A stretch of 64,000 nt of DNA. It comes from CAVQOB01 sp963714325 (GTDB lineage: Bacteria > Pseudomonadota > Alphaproteobacteria > Rhizobiales > Hyphomicrobiaceae). The translations under genes were made by a program, and so were the position numbers. The stretch covers positions 39,747-103,746 of the forward strand of contig CAVQOB010000011.1 in NCBI GenBank assembly GCA_963714325.1, read 5' to 3'. The notes beneath the pieces were generated by a model. It ran no database searches and was not told the origin of the DNA. It saw nothing but the letters and a program-made list of their open reading frames with translations. Positions 45,558-54,965 of the stretch are shown piece after piece. Every line of letters starts with the position of its first letter. Position 1 is the first letter of the stretch.

Positions 45558-45818
45558 CTATTTTTTCTTTGTCGCCGAGGGCTCGATATCAGGCTTTTTT
45601 ACGTTTTGATTGAAGGTCGCGCTTGGCGAATCACAAGACAAACGGACACAATTCGCCTCCCACCCAGGGCCGCGGCTTGCGCCGTCTCGACAACACGATA
45701 GGCACTGGCTCCGTGAACCCAGGGTCGAGCACCCTTGTGCAAGAGCACTTGCATTTTGAATCGTAAATCCAGACATCAATAGGAGGCAACCAAATGCAAT
45801 TCTTAAAATGGAGTTCAT
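45558..45818 (-). CDS. Exported cysteine-rich peptide (86 aa)
   Basis: The ATG at 45818 follows aggggatgcgc. The signal peptide (ILRIAFGCLLLMSGFTIQNASALAQ) leads to a mature part with five or six cysteines in a compact region (GCSTLGSRSQCLSCCRDG, ANCVRLSCDS), then a lysine-rich tail. Probably secreted and disulfide-bonded. No family recognised. Confidence 0.5.
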   Translation of the reverse strand: MNSILRIAFGCLLLMSGFTIQNASALAQGCSTLGSRSQCLSCCRDGASRGPGWEANCVRLSCDSPSATFNQNVKKPDIEPSATKKK

Positions 45819-45975
45819 GCGCATCCCCTGTTGCTATTTCAGAACTGAAATTCAGGAAAGTAGTTGGTACAGTGGATAATGTGCGCTCCACTTTAGTCCG
45901 CGCCATTGACGATGGCAAGTTAAAGGGACGGACACTGAAACGCAAGTTGCTTGGAACTTGCCCAAGCTGCACCCC

Positions 45976-46881
45976 TCACCCCTTGCCCCTTGTCCGCGTC
46001 TCGCCGGCCTTCGCTTGACGCTCGAGAAACGCGATCATGGCGCCGGCGACGTCGGCGCCGGTTGCGGCTTCCATGCCCTCGATCCCCGGCGAGGAATTGA
46101 CTTCGATCACCAGCGGCCCGCGTTTCGCCCGGAGCATGTCGACGCCGCAGACATTCAAGCCCAGCGCCACCGCTGAACGGATCGCCGTCTGTGTCTCCTC
46201 CGGCGTCAGCGCGACGCTTTCGGCGCGGCCGCCGCGATGCAGGTTGGAGCGGAAGTCGCCGATCTTGCCGGTTCGCTTCATCGCCGCCACCACCTCGCCC
46301 CCGACGACCAGCGCGCGCACGTCGGCGCCTTCCGCCTCCTTGATGTACTCCTGCACGAGGATGTTGATGTTGGCGGCGCTGAACGCCTCGATGATGGATC
46401 TGGCGGATGGACCGGTATCGGCCAGGATCACGCCCATGCCTTGCGTGCCCTCCAGCAACTTGATGACACACGGCGTGCCACCGACCTCCTTGATCACGTC
46501 CTCGGATTTGCGGGGGTCATGGGCAAAGGCGGTGATCGGCAGGCCGATACCGTCGCGTGCCAGCAATTGCAACGCCCGCAATTTGTCGCGCGAGCGGCCG
46601 ATGGCGACGCTTTCGTTCAGCGGGTAGACGCCTTGCATCTCAAACTGACGCAGGACAGCCAATCCATAGTGTGTCACCGAGGCACCAATGCGCGGGATGA
46701 CTGCGTCGAAGTGCGGCAGCGTCTTGCCGCCATGCCGCAGCGTCGGCTCGTTCGAGGTGATCAGCATGTGGACGTGCAGCGTATTGATCACGTCGATGGT
46801 GTGCCCTCGCGCACGAGCCGCCTCGACAATCCGGCGATGCGAATAAAGGCTCGGGTTGCGGGCGAGCATGGCGAGATGCAT
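45976..46881 (-). CDS. RimK-family ATP-grasp ligase
   Basis: 301 aa from the ATG at 46881 (MHLAMLARNPSLYSHRR). ATP-grasp features: AIGRSRDKLRALQLLARDGIGLP (near 95), CVIKLLEGTQGMGVIL (near 137), VQEYIKEAEGADVRALVVG (near 175) and the metal site VEVNSSPGIEGMEAATG (near 264). RimK adds glutamates to the C-terminus of ribosomal protein S6 in E. coli; alphaproteobacterial members may have other acceptors. It is divergent from the pel operon. Confidence 0.85.
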   Translation of the reverse strand: MHLAMLARNPSLYSHRRIVEAARARGHTIDVINTLHVHMLITSNEPTLRHGGKTLPHFDAVIPRIGASVTHYGLAVLRQFEMQGVYPLNESVAIGRSRDKLRALQLLARDGIGLPITAFAHDPRKSEDVIKEVGGTPCVIKLLEGTQGMGVILADTGPSARSIIEAFSAANINILVQEYIKEAEGADVRALVVGGEVVAAMKRTGKIGDFRSNLHRGGRAESVALTPEETQTAIRSAVALGLNVCGVDMLRAKRGPLVIEVNSSPGIEGMEAATGADVAGAMIAFLERQAKAGETRTRGKG

Positions 46882-47134
46882 AGGCGGCTCCGGAAGGCCA
46901 ATGAGGGCTTGTACTATCGTGGAACCCCGGCCGCACAAAGGCCTCTCTTTTTCGGACCTGATGGGCATATTCAGTGGTTTTCGCCAGCAACGCGGCTCGG
47001 GCCTCGATGCAAGCCCTATTTGCGTTCAATTTCAAAGCCACGATCGTCCAACACAATGTCTGGTCTGACAACCGACGTTACGCTAAGACGAGGGTTCATA
47101 TTGCCATTTGACGTGGACGGCTGAAGGGCAAGGG

Positions 47135-49438
47135 ATGCAGGGCACCCAAGGTCATCGACTGAACGGTTTGTGGAGGCTAAGTGCAGCCTTCGCAACAGCG
47201 ATGCTGTGGTTGACCTTGCTCGGCGCGAGCACCGGGCATGCCCTGGAAGTCGAGTTTTCCGGCCGCGCCGTCAAGCGCAGCGTGCTGGCGCTTTACGACA
47301 GCCGGCACGAAACAGCGCCGCACCTCACGCGCATTCATAAGCTCGCGGAAATGCCGCTTAATTATCTGGGCTTTACCGTCAGCTATCGCGATGTCAATCA
47401 GAGCCTGCCGGATCCCGCCGAACTCGGCGAGCACCGCGCCCTCATGACGTGGTTTGTCGAGCCACTGGCGAGCCCCGAGAGCTATGTCGCTTGGCTCGAG
47501 AACGCGACTGCGAGCGACATCAAATACGTCATGCTCGGTGAAATCGCGCCGCGCGAGCCCGATGAGTTGCTGGGTGCCATCAACCGGATCATGACACGCC
47601 TGGGCCTGCGCCTTACCGGCGGCTTCGTCGACCTGACGTTCCGGTCCCGCGTCACCCAGCAAGACCCTGAGATGATTGGGTTCGAGCGACAAATCGATAA
47701 AGTTCTGCCGGGCTTCCCTGTTGTCGCGGTTCGCTCCGAACTGACGCGCGTGCATCTGACGATCGAGACCGTGACAAAATCTGGCCCATCTGTCTCGACG
47801 GTTGTCGCAACCAACGATCGCGGCGGGTTTGTCGCGCAAAACTATACCGTGGCATTGGAAGGCAATACCGATCGCGTTGGTTGGCTGATCAACCCCTTTC
47901 ACTTCTTCAAGTTGGCACTCGGTGACGAGCGTTTCGCCATTCCCGATGTCACCACCCTTTCGGGGCGCCGCATCTATTTCAGCCATATCGACGGCGATGG
48001 CTGGAACAATCTGTCGGAAGTCGAGGCCTATCGCCGCCAGCAGACGCTGTCATCCGAAGTCATTCTCCGCGAAGCCATCTTGCCCTACCCCGATCTACCC
48101 GTTTCGGTTGGCCTGATTGCCGGCGACGTCCAACCGCTGCTGGGTGGCAACCCCGCCGGTGCCCGCGTAGCGCGTCAGCTCTTTGCGCTGCCGCAGGTCG
48201 AGGTCGCGAGCCACACGCATACCCACCCCTATCATTGGGAATTCTTCGAAAAATACAGCCGTGCCCAGGAAGAAGGACTGATCAAGGGCTACCGCCCGCC
48301 CGAACAGCCATTACGCGAGCGCGTCACGGCGGCCTTGATGCGCACAGCTGGCAAGGCCTATTTCAATAGTCGCTACGATCCCTATGTCGCTGGATCAGAT
48401 GAATTGCCACGAACCTATCTCCGGCATCCATTTGATCTTGACCTGGAAGTCAACGGGGCGATCAAGCTCTCTGAGCAACTAGCGCCACCCGGCAAGCGCG
48501 CCAAACTCTACCAATGGAGCGGCGACACCACGCCGTTCGAGGCCGCCGTGCGCGCAACGCGCGAGGCCGGTGTCCGCAATATCAATGGCGGCGACACGCG
48601 CCTCGATCGCGAATATCCATCCATCGCTTATGTACCCTCGATTGGCCGACCCGTTGGCCGCGAACGCCAGATCTACGCCGTCAACAGCAACGAGAACACC
48701 TACACCAATGAGTGGACGGGTCCTTTCGGCGGCCAAACAATGCTCGAACACACGCTGCGCAACACCGATCGGCCACGCCGCCTGAAGGCCTTTAATCTTT
48801 ATTACCACATGTATTCCGGCGAAAAGCAGGCGTCACTTGCTGCCATCAAGCACTTCCTGGAATTGGCGCACGGAAGCGACGTGGCGCCTGTCGCTGCGTC
48901 TGACTACGCAGCCATTGCCGATGATTTCTTCAACACGGAAATTCAGCAAGTCGACCTGTTCAGCTGGGCGGTCGTGAAGCGTGGCGCAATGCAAACGATG
49001 CGCTTCGATAATGCGGCAGGATTGACCGTCAACGTTCAGGCCAGTCTGGGCGTTCTCGGCTACACGTGGCACGAGCAGGCGCTCTACGTCGCGCTGGATT
49101 CCGCGATCGAACGCGCCGTGATTGCCCTTGCGCCCCGGCCATCGCCGACCACAACGCCGCCGGGCGGTGCCACGCCGATCAGTCTAGTGCAGGCCCGCTG
49201 GCGCTTCTCCGATTTGAAACGGCGAGAGTGCGGTGGCACGGTCACGGCACAGGGTTTTGGCGACGGCGAGATGGTCTGGCGACTTGCCCAAAACAAGCCC
49301 TTGCAGGTTGTCGCGTTGCGCCAGGGAGACGTGGTTGCCGAGACAAAAGTGGTCAGCGATGCGGAAGGGATTGCCACGATCAAGTTGCCGGCGATCGGCA
49401 TCGAACCCTTGGAGATCAGGTTGATCTGTGATGCATAG
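47135..49438 (+). CDS. pelA: PelA-like protein with deacetylase, lacking the glycosidase domain
   Basis: 767 aa; the ATG at 47135 follows gaagggcaaggg (a TTG at 47108 is the longer alternative). Signal peptide 1-37 (AMLWLTLLGASTGHA). A Rossmann-like domain (about 45-270) precedes the polysaccharide deacetylase domain with the metal Asp in FSHIDGDGW (near 285) and VEVASHTHTHPYHWEF (His residues near 362). A C-terminal beta domain follows. P. aeruginosa PelA (about 950 aa) begins with a GH166 glycosidase, which is absent here. Expected role: periplasmic N-deacetylation of the Pel polysaccharide. First gene of a seven-gene operon. Confidence 0.85.
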   Translation: MQGTQGHRLNGLWRLSAAFATAMLWLTLLGASTGHALEVEFSGRAVKRSVLALYDSRHETAPHLTRIHKLAEMPLNYLGFTVSYRDVNQSLPDPAELGEHRALMTWFVEPLASPESYVAWLENATASDIKYVMLGEIAPREPDELLGAINRIMTRLGLRLTGGFVDLTFRSRVTQQDPEMIGFERQIDKVLPGFPVVAVRSELTRVHLTIETVTKSGPSVSTVVATNDRGGFVAQNYTVALEGNTDRVGWLINPFHFFKLALGDERFAIPDVTTLSGRRIYFSHIDGDGWNNLSEVEAYRRQQTLSSEVILREAILPYPDLPVSVGLIAGDVQPLLGGNPAGARVARQLFALPQVEVASHTHTHPYHWEFFEKYSRAQEEGLIKGYRPPEQPLRERVTAALMRTAGKAYFNSRYDPYVAGSDELPRTYLRHPFDLDLEVNGAIKLSEQLAPPGKRAKLYQWSGDTTPFEAAVRATREAGVRNINGGDTRLDREYPSIAYVPSIGRPVGRERQIYAVNSNENTYTNEWTGPFGGQTMLEHTLRNTDRPRRLKAFNLYYHMYSGEKQASLAAIKHFLELAHGSDVAPVAASDYAAIADDFFNTEIQQVDLFSWAVVKRGAMQTMRFDNAAGLTVNVQASLGVLGYTWHEQALYVALDSAIERAVIALAPRPSPTTTPPGGATPISLVQARWRFSDLKRRECGGTVTAQGFGDGEMVWRLAQNKPLQVVALRQGDVVAETKVVSDAEGIATIKLPAIGIEPLEIRLICDA

Positions 49439-51008
49439 CGCCGCCACAGTGCCCGCGTCTCCGTTCGACCAGAGCCTTGACGTCAAACTCGGCCGGTTCC
49501 GGAAACGGCGTTATCGATTTGGCACACATGGGATCGTGATGGCGGTTCTGTTCGTGGCTGCGCTCGTGGTTGGTTGGCTCATTCTACCGGGCGACGATGA
49601 ACGCATCGCAGCACTGGAGCGCGACGGACAAGTTTCCCGCGCTTTGCAGATGCTCGAGGTAAAATTCGACGGCGGCGACCGCCGGCAACGAACGCTGTTC
49701 CAGTTACATCGCTTGCATGAATATTACGGCAACCGTGACCGCGCGCGCCAATTGTTGGAGTTACTGGCCATCCAGCGCCCGCGCGACACCTATGTCCAGC
49801 GCCAACTCGCGCAGAATTACAAACAGACCCAGGACGAGCCCGCGCAAATGCGGCTCCTGGCCGCACAACTTGCCGCACGGTATTCAGAACCGAACTGCCG
49901 CGAACTTATTGGGCTCTTGCGGCGCAACGCCCGCTTTGCCGAAGAGCAGACGACCATTGCGACTTGCCGGACACTCGGTTACCGGCGCCCCGATGATCTC
50001 ATCCGCCTTGCCTACCTGCAAGCCAGCGATGGTAAACTCGCGGAGACCGCACAGATTCTCAAAGCCGTCGATGATCGTCGATGGCTCAAGGAGAGCCGTG
50101 AGCGGCTGATGCTGTTTGCGAGCCTGATTGAGACCAAGCAGGAACCGGAGGCGCTGCGGCGTGGCGTTCGCTGGCTCAAGGGGCTGGCCGACCACGACTT
50201 GGCCTTGGACATGATCTACAAGTTCGTCGAGGCCAGCCGCAGTGATCTCGGCCTGCAGTTGGCGCGCGAGGTTGGAACACCCGGCGATCCTGTGTCGCTG
50301 GCTGTCGCCGAAATTATGATCGATCAAGTTCAGTACAGTGCGGCACGTGCGTTCCTGAATGGCTGGCTTGAGCAAGCCAAAGTCATGGATACCGAAACGG
50401 CAACACGCTTTGTTGCAGCCGGCATCGACGCCGAAGATCCAATCCTCGCGCTCCGCGGCGCCGAGCGCCACGGCCTGCAGCGTTTCGATCAAGTTGAACT
50501 CGCCGCGCTAGCGGAGGTTATGATTGGCCGCGGCTATATCCCCGAGTTTGACAGGATCCGGATCTTACTCGAGACGGAACAGTTGAATAAAAATCCCATG
50601 CTGATGGCGGCAGTCGAGTTGCGGCAAGGCCGGATTGAAACCGCCCGGAGCATTCTGTCGAATGTGCGTGTTGAAGGCCTTGACGAGCGCCGTCTTGGCT
50701 ATTTGGCGCGGATCGTCGACATGGCCGGACGGCCGCAATCGCTGGTGCCCATCCTCAGGCCGCGGCAATTCGCACGCACGGAGCCGTCGGCGCCTGAAGG
50801 CACCATTCAGCAACCCTCGCCACCTCGCCCGCAAATCATCGGGCCGGCACAGGCTCGCGTCCGCCAACGCGTGCAGCGACGTGCCGAGCTGCGCCAGACC
50901 AAACAACAACGCCGCCGCGCCGAGCCATCGGGGACATCGCCACCAGCGCCGTCACCTGCACCGAGCCTGATCCAACCCATTCCCTTCCCGTTTCCGCAAT
51001 CACAATGA
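49428..51008 (+). CDS. PelB-like TPR scaffold without outer-membrane barrel
   Basis: 526 aa; the ATG overlaps the end of pelA by 11 bp. A single membrane helix (residues 36-57, GIVMAVLFVAALVVGWLIL) is followed by TPR-like repeats to about residue 435 (RALQMLEVKFDGGDRRQRT, RDRARQLLELLAIQRPRDT). The tail is Arg/Pro/Gln-rich. Canonical PelB is about 1,190 aa, with N-terminal TPRs and a C-terminal porin barrel for export. Here only the TPR half exists, so the outer-membrane exit must be another protein or absent. Confidence 0.75.
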   Translation: MMHSAATVPASPFDQSLDVKLGRFRKRRYRFGTHGIVMAVLFVAALVVGWLILPGDDERIAALERDGQVSRALQMLEVKFDGGDRRQRTLFQLHRLHEYYGNRDRARQLLELLAIQRPRDTYVQRQLAQNYKQTQDEPAQMRLLAAQLAARYSEPNCRELIGLLRRNARFAEEQTTIATCRTLGYRRPDDLIRLAYLQASDGKLAETAQILKAVDDRRWLKESRERLMLFASLIETKQEPEALRRGVRWLKGLADHDLALDMIYKFVEASRSDLGLQLAREVGTPGDPVSLAVAEIMIDQVQYSAARAFLNGWLEQAKVMDTETATRFVAAGIDAEDPILALRGAERHGLQRFDQVELAALAEVMIGRGYIPEFDRIRILLETEQLNKNPMLMAAVELRQGRIETARSILSNVRVEGLDERRLGYLARIVDMAGRPQSLVPILRPRQFARTEPSAPEGTIQQPSPPRPQIIGPAQARVRQRVQRRAELRQTKQQRRRAEPSGTSPPAPSPAPSLIQPIPFPFPQSQ

Positions 51009-51199
51009 CCGATTCAAGCGACAGGCTGTCCCATCGGCTGGCAGCAACGGCGGCGATTGCAACCGTGCCCCCGGAGCTGGTAAGTTCGGCGGCGTTTATG
51101 GCGGGGGATGGCCAGCAAGCAATGCAAACGGGCCCTACATTGGATCACAAGGCGAGCAGCGAAGCCGTGCCCAGAAAACGGCAGCCGGGGGTTGAATGA
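51005..51199 (+). CDS. Unknown 64-aa protein in the pelC position
   Basis: The ATG overlaps the stop of the TPR gene and its own TGA overlaps the ATG of the PelD-like gene, so translational coupling on both sides supports a real gene. The product is soluble, without signal peptide or lipobox (RLSHRLAATAAIATVPPEL), ending in a basic PRKRQPGVE. PelC, the outer-membrane lipoprotein expected at this place, is not recognisable in it. Confidence 0.65.
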   Translation: MTDSSDRLSHRLAATAAIATVPPELVSSAAFMAGDGQQAMQTGPTLDHKASSEAVPRKRQPGVE

Positions 51200-52338
51200 A
51201 CAGGCCAATGAACCGGGAGTACGACCGTCGCACCACCAGTGTCGGCTCCGTGTTGCCTGTGCTTCCTCCTCGATTGGCGTTGGTCGAAATTGCGCTGCTG
51301 CTTGTCGTGCCGATTTTGCTTGAATACTTCGTTGCGGCATTTCCGGACCTGACCTCCTTCAATCCACATCCTTATTGGGGGCCGGTCCTGCTGCTGAGCC
51401 TGCAATATGGCACTGTCAGTGGTCTGCTGGCGGCGATCGTCGCCATTGCTGGTACCGCTCTGATCGGCTTTACCGAACCCGACATCGGCGAAAATCACTT
51501 TGCCTACATGATCCGCGTCTGGACGCAGCCGTTCCTATGGATCACCGCATCGTTGTTGCTCGGTCATTTCCGCATGCAGCACATTGAGCACCGCAACGAA
51601 CTGCTGCACCGTGTTGACGACCTGCAGAGCCAGAGTTCGGCACTCGCCGACTATGCCACGAACCTTCAGCTGCGCTGCGATGGGCTGGAGCGGCGTATCG
51701 CCAGTCGCAGTTCAATCCGGGGCGGACAGGTATTGGAAAATCTCGCGGCCCTGACCGCGGCAGCCCCCGCCGAACTGTCAGCGACATTTCATCAACTGAT
51801 CCAAGCAACCCTGCCCGGAGCTGCAGCGTCCCTGTTCGCCCGTGAACCGGACCAGTTGACGGTTGTCGCGACCAGCGGCTGGCCGGCCGGCGCGCGCTGG
51901 CGCAAGACTTTGTCCATCGGCGAGCCACTCGCATCGTGTGTGATCGGCGAGGTTCGCAGCCTCTCGATCCTGGTCGCCGCCGACGATTCTATCCTGGCGG
52001 GAGAAGGACTGTTGGCATTACCAATTATCGCGCCGGATAGCGGCGTCGTCGTTGGCATGCTGAAGGTCGAGACGCTGGCATCGTCCGCCGTCCTGTCGTC
52101 GTCGACCGAGAGGCAACTGCGCTTTATTGCTGGACACTTGGGCGGCGCACTCCGTCATAGCGTGAGAACGCAAAGCACTAGCCCGACGCAAGCTGTCGAT
52201 CCGATGGTCGAGGACAGCGCGGCGCCAAAGCGCCGTTGGCGGCAGATGCGCTGGTTCACCGGCGGCGCAGCAGCGCCAGACCCGCTCAAGGAAGCCGAAC
52301 CGACGACCTTCAAAAAACCAACGGTTGCAGGTCGCTGA
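51196..52338 (+). CDS. pelD: PelD-like membrane protein with GAF domain, no GGDEF
   Basis: 380 aa. Residues 25-125 hold about four membrane helices (LALVEIALLLVVPILLEYF; GPVLLLSLQYGTVSGLLAAIVAIAG; TQPFLWITASLLLGHF). A coiled coil (HRNELLHRVDDLQSQSSAL) and a GAF domain (about 185-325) follow. P. aeruginosa PelD ends in a degenerate GGDEF domain whose RxxD site binds c-di-GMP to switch on Pel synthesis. Here the protein stops after the GAF with a disordered tail, so c-di-GMP control through PelD appears absent. Confidence 0.78.
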   Translation: MNRPMNREYDRRTTSVGSVLPVLPPRLALVEIALLLVVPILLEYFVAAFPDLTSFNPHPYWGPVLLLSLQYGTVSGLLAAIVAIAGTALIGFTEPDIGENHFAYMIRVWTQPFLWITASLLLGHFRMQHIEHRNELLHRVDDLQSQSSALADYATNLQLRCDGLERRIASRSSIRGGQVLENLAALTAAAPAELSATFHQLIQATLPGAAASLFAREPDQLTVVATSGWPAGARWRKTLSIGEPLASCVIGEVRSLSILVAADDSILAGEGLLALPIIAPDSGVVVGMLKVETLASSAVLSSSTERQLRFIAGHLGGALRHSVRTQSTSPTQAVDPMVEDSAAPKRRWRQMRWFTGGAAAPDPLKEAEPTTFKKPTVAGR

Positions 52339-52341
52339 ACC

Positions 52342-53415
52342 ATGGCCGAACCAAAGATGGTTGTCGCGCCGCCTGCGGCAGGTGGACCAATCCCCGGCAG
52401 CCCGCAGACACGCCGGCAGGTGGCCAATGCTGCAGGATTGGCAACGCTCGCATCCCTGACCTTCGCGGCCGAAGTGCTGCTGGTCTTGATGCTGAGGCAG
52501 GGTTGGATCAGTCCAATACTGGCCCTGATGATCCACTTTGCCATTGTGTCCACACTCGTCCTCAGGATCCGGCGCTTGAACCGAACAGGCGCTGACTGCG
52601 GGCCAACGCTTCTGCTGTCTGTCGCGACGCTCATCGTCGGCCCTCTAGCGCCACTCGGCGTGATGGCCGTCGCGATGCTCACGCGGCACGGGCGCGAGTC
52701 CGATCAACTCCTCAAAACCTGGTACGAGCGCATTTCGCTGTCGACCGAGATCAATCCCGTGTCGCGGCTCGCGGAAAAAGTCGCGATCGGACGCACGATC
52801 GATCTTGGCGCACCCGCGCCGCGCGCGTTTGCTGACGTGCTTCGAGAGGGCTCGGTGCATGATCAACAAGCCGTCCTCGGGTTGATCGCACGGAACTTCC
52901 ACCCCAACCATCTGCCGAGCCTGCAAATTGCGCTGACCAGTCCTGAACCGGTGATCCGCGTGCAAGCCGCGGCCGTGGCAGCGCATATTCGCGTTCCGCT
53001 AAACGCCAGAATTCAGGCTGCACTGCAGGGCGCGAGCGACACTGCGACGCCGGTCGTCGAAGCGCTGCGGATCGCGGCAGAGGCGGACATCGCGCTGGCA
53101 TCCGGCCTCATCGAAGAAGGCGATCGCGTTCGGCTGTCGTCATTGAGTGCGCAGATCCACACCCGCGCCCTGTCGGCGATCGATCATGCTGCCCTGGCAC
53201 ATCCCATGGGAGCCGCAGGCCTCGCCTTGGCACCACGCGTGCTTGATGCCTATGAAACTTACCTGCTGCAGGAACGTCGCTTCGATGAGTTTCGCCGGCT
53301 ACGGGCTCGTCAGCGCCGACCGATGTATGGTCGATTCGTTTTTCGGCGCGCACGCTGGACGCGCCGGCTCCGCGTGGCACCGGCCACACGACCAATCGCG
53401 GGAACAGTGTCATGA
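52342..53415 (+). CDS. pelE: PelE-like membrane protein with helical-repeat domain
   Basis: 357 aa, 3 bp after pelD. Three hydrophobic helices (ASLTFAAEVLLVLMLRQG; ALMIHFAIVSTLVL; LLLSVATLIVGPLAPLGVMAVAML) are followed by helical repeats (about 160-320, SVHDQQAVLGLIARNFHPN). This fits PelE, which joins PelD and PelG in the inner-membrane Pel complex. Similarity is judged from architecture and operon order. Confidence 0.72.
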   Translation: MAEPKMVVAPPAAGGPIPGSPQTRRQVANAAGLATLASLTFAAEVLLVLMLRQGWISPILALMIHFAIVSTLVLRIRRLNRTGADCGPTLLLSVATLIVGPLAPLGVMAVAMLTRHGRESDQLLKTWYERISLSTEINPVSRLAEKVAIGRTIDLGAPAPRAFADVLREGSVHDQQAVLGLIARNFHPNHLPSLQIALTSPEPVIRVQAAAVAAHIRVPLNARIQAALQGASDTATPVVEALRIAAEADIALASGLIEEGDRVRLSSLSAQIHTRALSAIDHAALAHPMGAAGLALAPRVLDAYETYLLQERRFDEFRRLRARQRRPMYGRFVFRRARWTRRLRVAPATRPIAGTVS

Positions 53416-54962
53416 CCGCGAGCAGCATCGCACCCGAGCTGACCTGGACGCGTCTGTCGCCGCAATCGGCCGATATCTGTCTGATCGTCGAGGGGTGCTA
53501 CCCGTTCGTGCCGGGCGGGGTATCAAGTTGGATTGACTGGCTGATTCGCACACAACCCGACACGAGCTTCTCGGTCGTCTCGCTGTGGCCCAAACCCGGC
53601 AATGATCACCCGCGCTACCGGATGCCTGATAACGTCGTGGCATTTCACCCCTTGTATCTGCAGAATTTCGGCCAGAAGCCGCGGCTGCGGATCCGCGAGC
53701 CCCAAGGCATCGCCACATTCGGCGACGCGCTCGCCGGCTTGATGACCAGCGGTGGCTCCGAGCGGCTTGGCGTTGCAGCGCGCGAACTCAAGCGCCTCGC
53801 GCCGAACTTCCCCATCGACATGCTCTACAATTCGCCGGCCGCGTGGGTGCTGGTGAAGCACATGTATCGCAATCAGATGCCCTACGGCTCGTTCCTGCAC
53901 TTCTTCTGGGCATGGCGCGCGCTGATGGGCGGGCTGCTGGCAACACTGCACTTCCCGCTACCGCAGGCCAAAGTCTATCATACAATCTCGACGGGTTACG
54001 CTGGCGTCCTCGCCGCCCGCGCACGGATCGAAACCGGCCGACCGATGCTGTTGACCGAGCATGGCATCTACACGAACGAGCGACGCATTGAACTGCTGAT
54101 GGCCGATTGGGTTGCTGATACGGTTGAAAAAGGCCACGCCCTCGACGATCCCCGCCTCGACCTGCGCGATATGTGGATCAATGCCTTCGAGGCCTATGCC
54201 CGCACCTGCTACGAAACAGCAACGGAAGTTATCACGCTCTACAACGACAACCAGCGTGCGCAGCAATTGCTCGGCGCTGTGCCAGAACGGTCGCGCGTCA
54301 TTGCCAACGGCATCAATGTCCAGCGCTTCGCCGAGGCCGCCGCCGGTCCACGCGACCAACGCCCAACCATGGGGCTAATCGGCCGCGTCGTACCGATCAA
54401 GGATGTGAAGTGCTTTCTGACCGCCGCCAAGATTCTGCGCGAGCGCATCCCCGATCTGCGTGCCTTCGTGCTCGGCCCGCTCGATGAAGACCCCGAATAT
54501 AGCGCAGCCTGCCAGGCGTTTGCGACCGAACTCGGATTGCAGGGTTGTATCGAGTTCACCGGCACCGTCAACGTGCTGGACTATCTGACCAAGATCCACG
54601 TCGTCGTGCTGACGAGCCTCAGCGAAAGCCAGCCGTTGACTTTGCTTGAGGCCGGCGCTGCGGGCATCCCGGTCGTCGCCACGAATGTCGGTTCATGCCG
54701 TGAAATCATCGAGGGTCGGCCTGATGAGCATCCTCCATTGGGTGCCGGCGGGTTCGTCACCGCGCTGGTCGCACCAGCTGAGATTGCCAGCGCCGTCGAA
54801 AAACTTTTGACCGATCCGGCGCTGCGCGAGAGTTGTGGCGAAGCACTGCGCCAGCGCGTCAACCGGTACTATACCTCGGAACAGGCGGCAGCGGCCTATC
54901 AGGAGCTTTATGCGCGCTACCGCGCCGAACCGTCCACCGCCATCCTGCGGGGAGCAGCCTGA
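53412..54962 (+). CDS. pelF: PelF glycosyltransferase (GT4)
   Basis: 516 aa cytosolic GT-B enzyme; its ATG overlaps the pelE-like stop. The diagnostic N-terminus DICLIVEGCYPFVPGGVSSW (residues 22-41) identifies PelF. Further motifs are HFFWAWRALMGGL, TEHGIYTNERRIEL, GLIGRVVPIKDVKCFL and the E-x7-E pair in SESQPLTLLEAGAAG (near 402-410). It polymerises UDP-linked amino sugars (GalNAc/GlcNAc in Pseudomonas). Full length. Confidence 0.93.
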   Translation: MTASSIAPELTWTRLSPQSADICLIVEGCYPFVPGGVSSWIDWLIRTQPDTSFSVVSLWPKPGNDHPRYRMPDNVVAFHPLYLQNFGQKPRLRIREPQGIATFGDALAGLMTSGGSERLGVAARELKRLAPNFPIDMLYNSPAAWVLVKHMYRNQMPYGSFLHFFWAWRALMGGLLATLHFPLPQAKVYHTISTGYAGVLAARARIETGRPMLLTEHGIYTNERRIELLMADWVADTVEKGHALDDPRLDLRDMWINAFEAYARTCYETATEVITLYNDNQRAQQLLGAVPERSRVIANGINVQRFAEAAAGPRDQRPTMGLIGRVVPIKDVKCFLTAAKILRERIPDLRAFVLGPLDEDPEYSAACQAFATELGLQGCIEFTGTVNVLDYLTKIHVVVLTSLSESQPLTLLEAGAAGIPVVATNVGSCREIIEGRPDEHPPLGAGGFVTALVAPAEIASAVEKLLTDPALRESCGEALRQRVNRYYTSEQAAAAYQELYARYRAEPSTAILRGAA

Positions 54963-54965
54963 ACC

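Noticed and set aside
45794..46018. 74-codon plus-strand ORF overlapping the Cys-rich peptide and rimK-like gene ends
   Set aside because: Overlaps two better-supported genes and its end is REP-like sequence.
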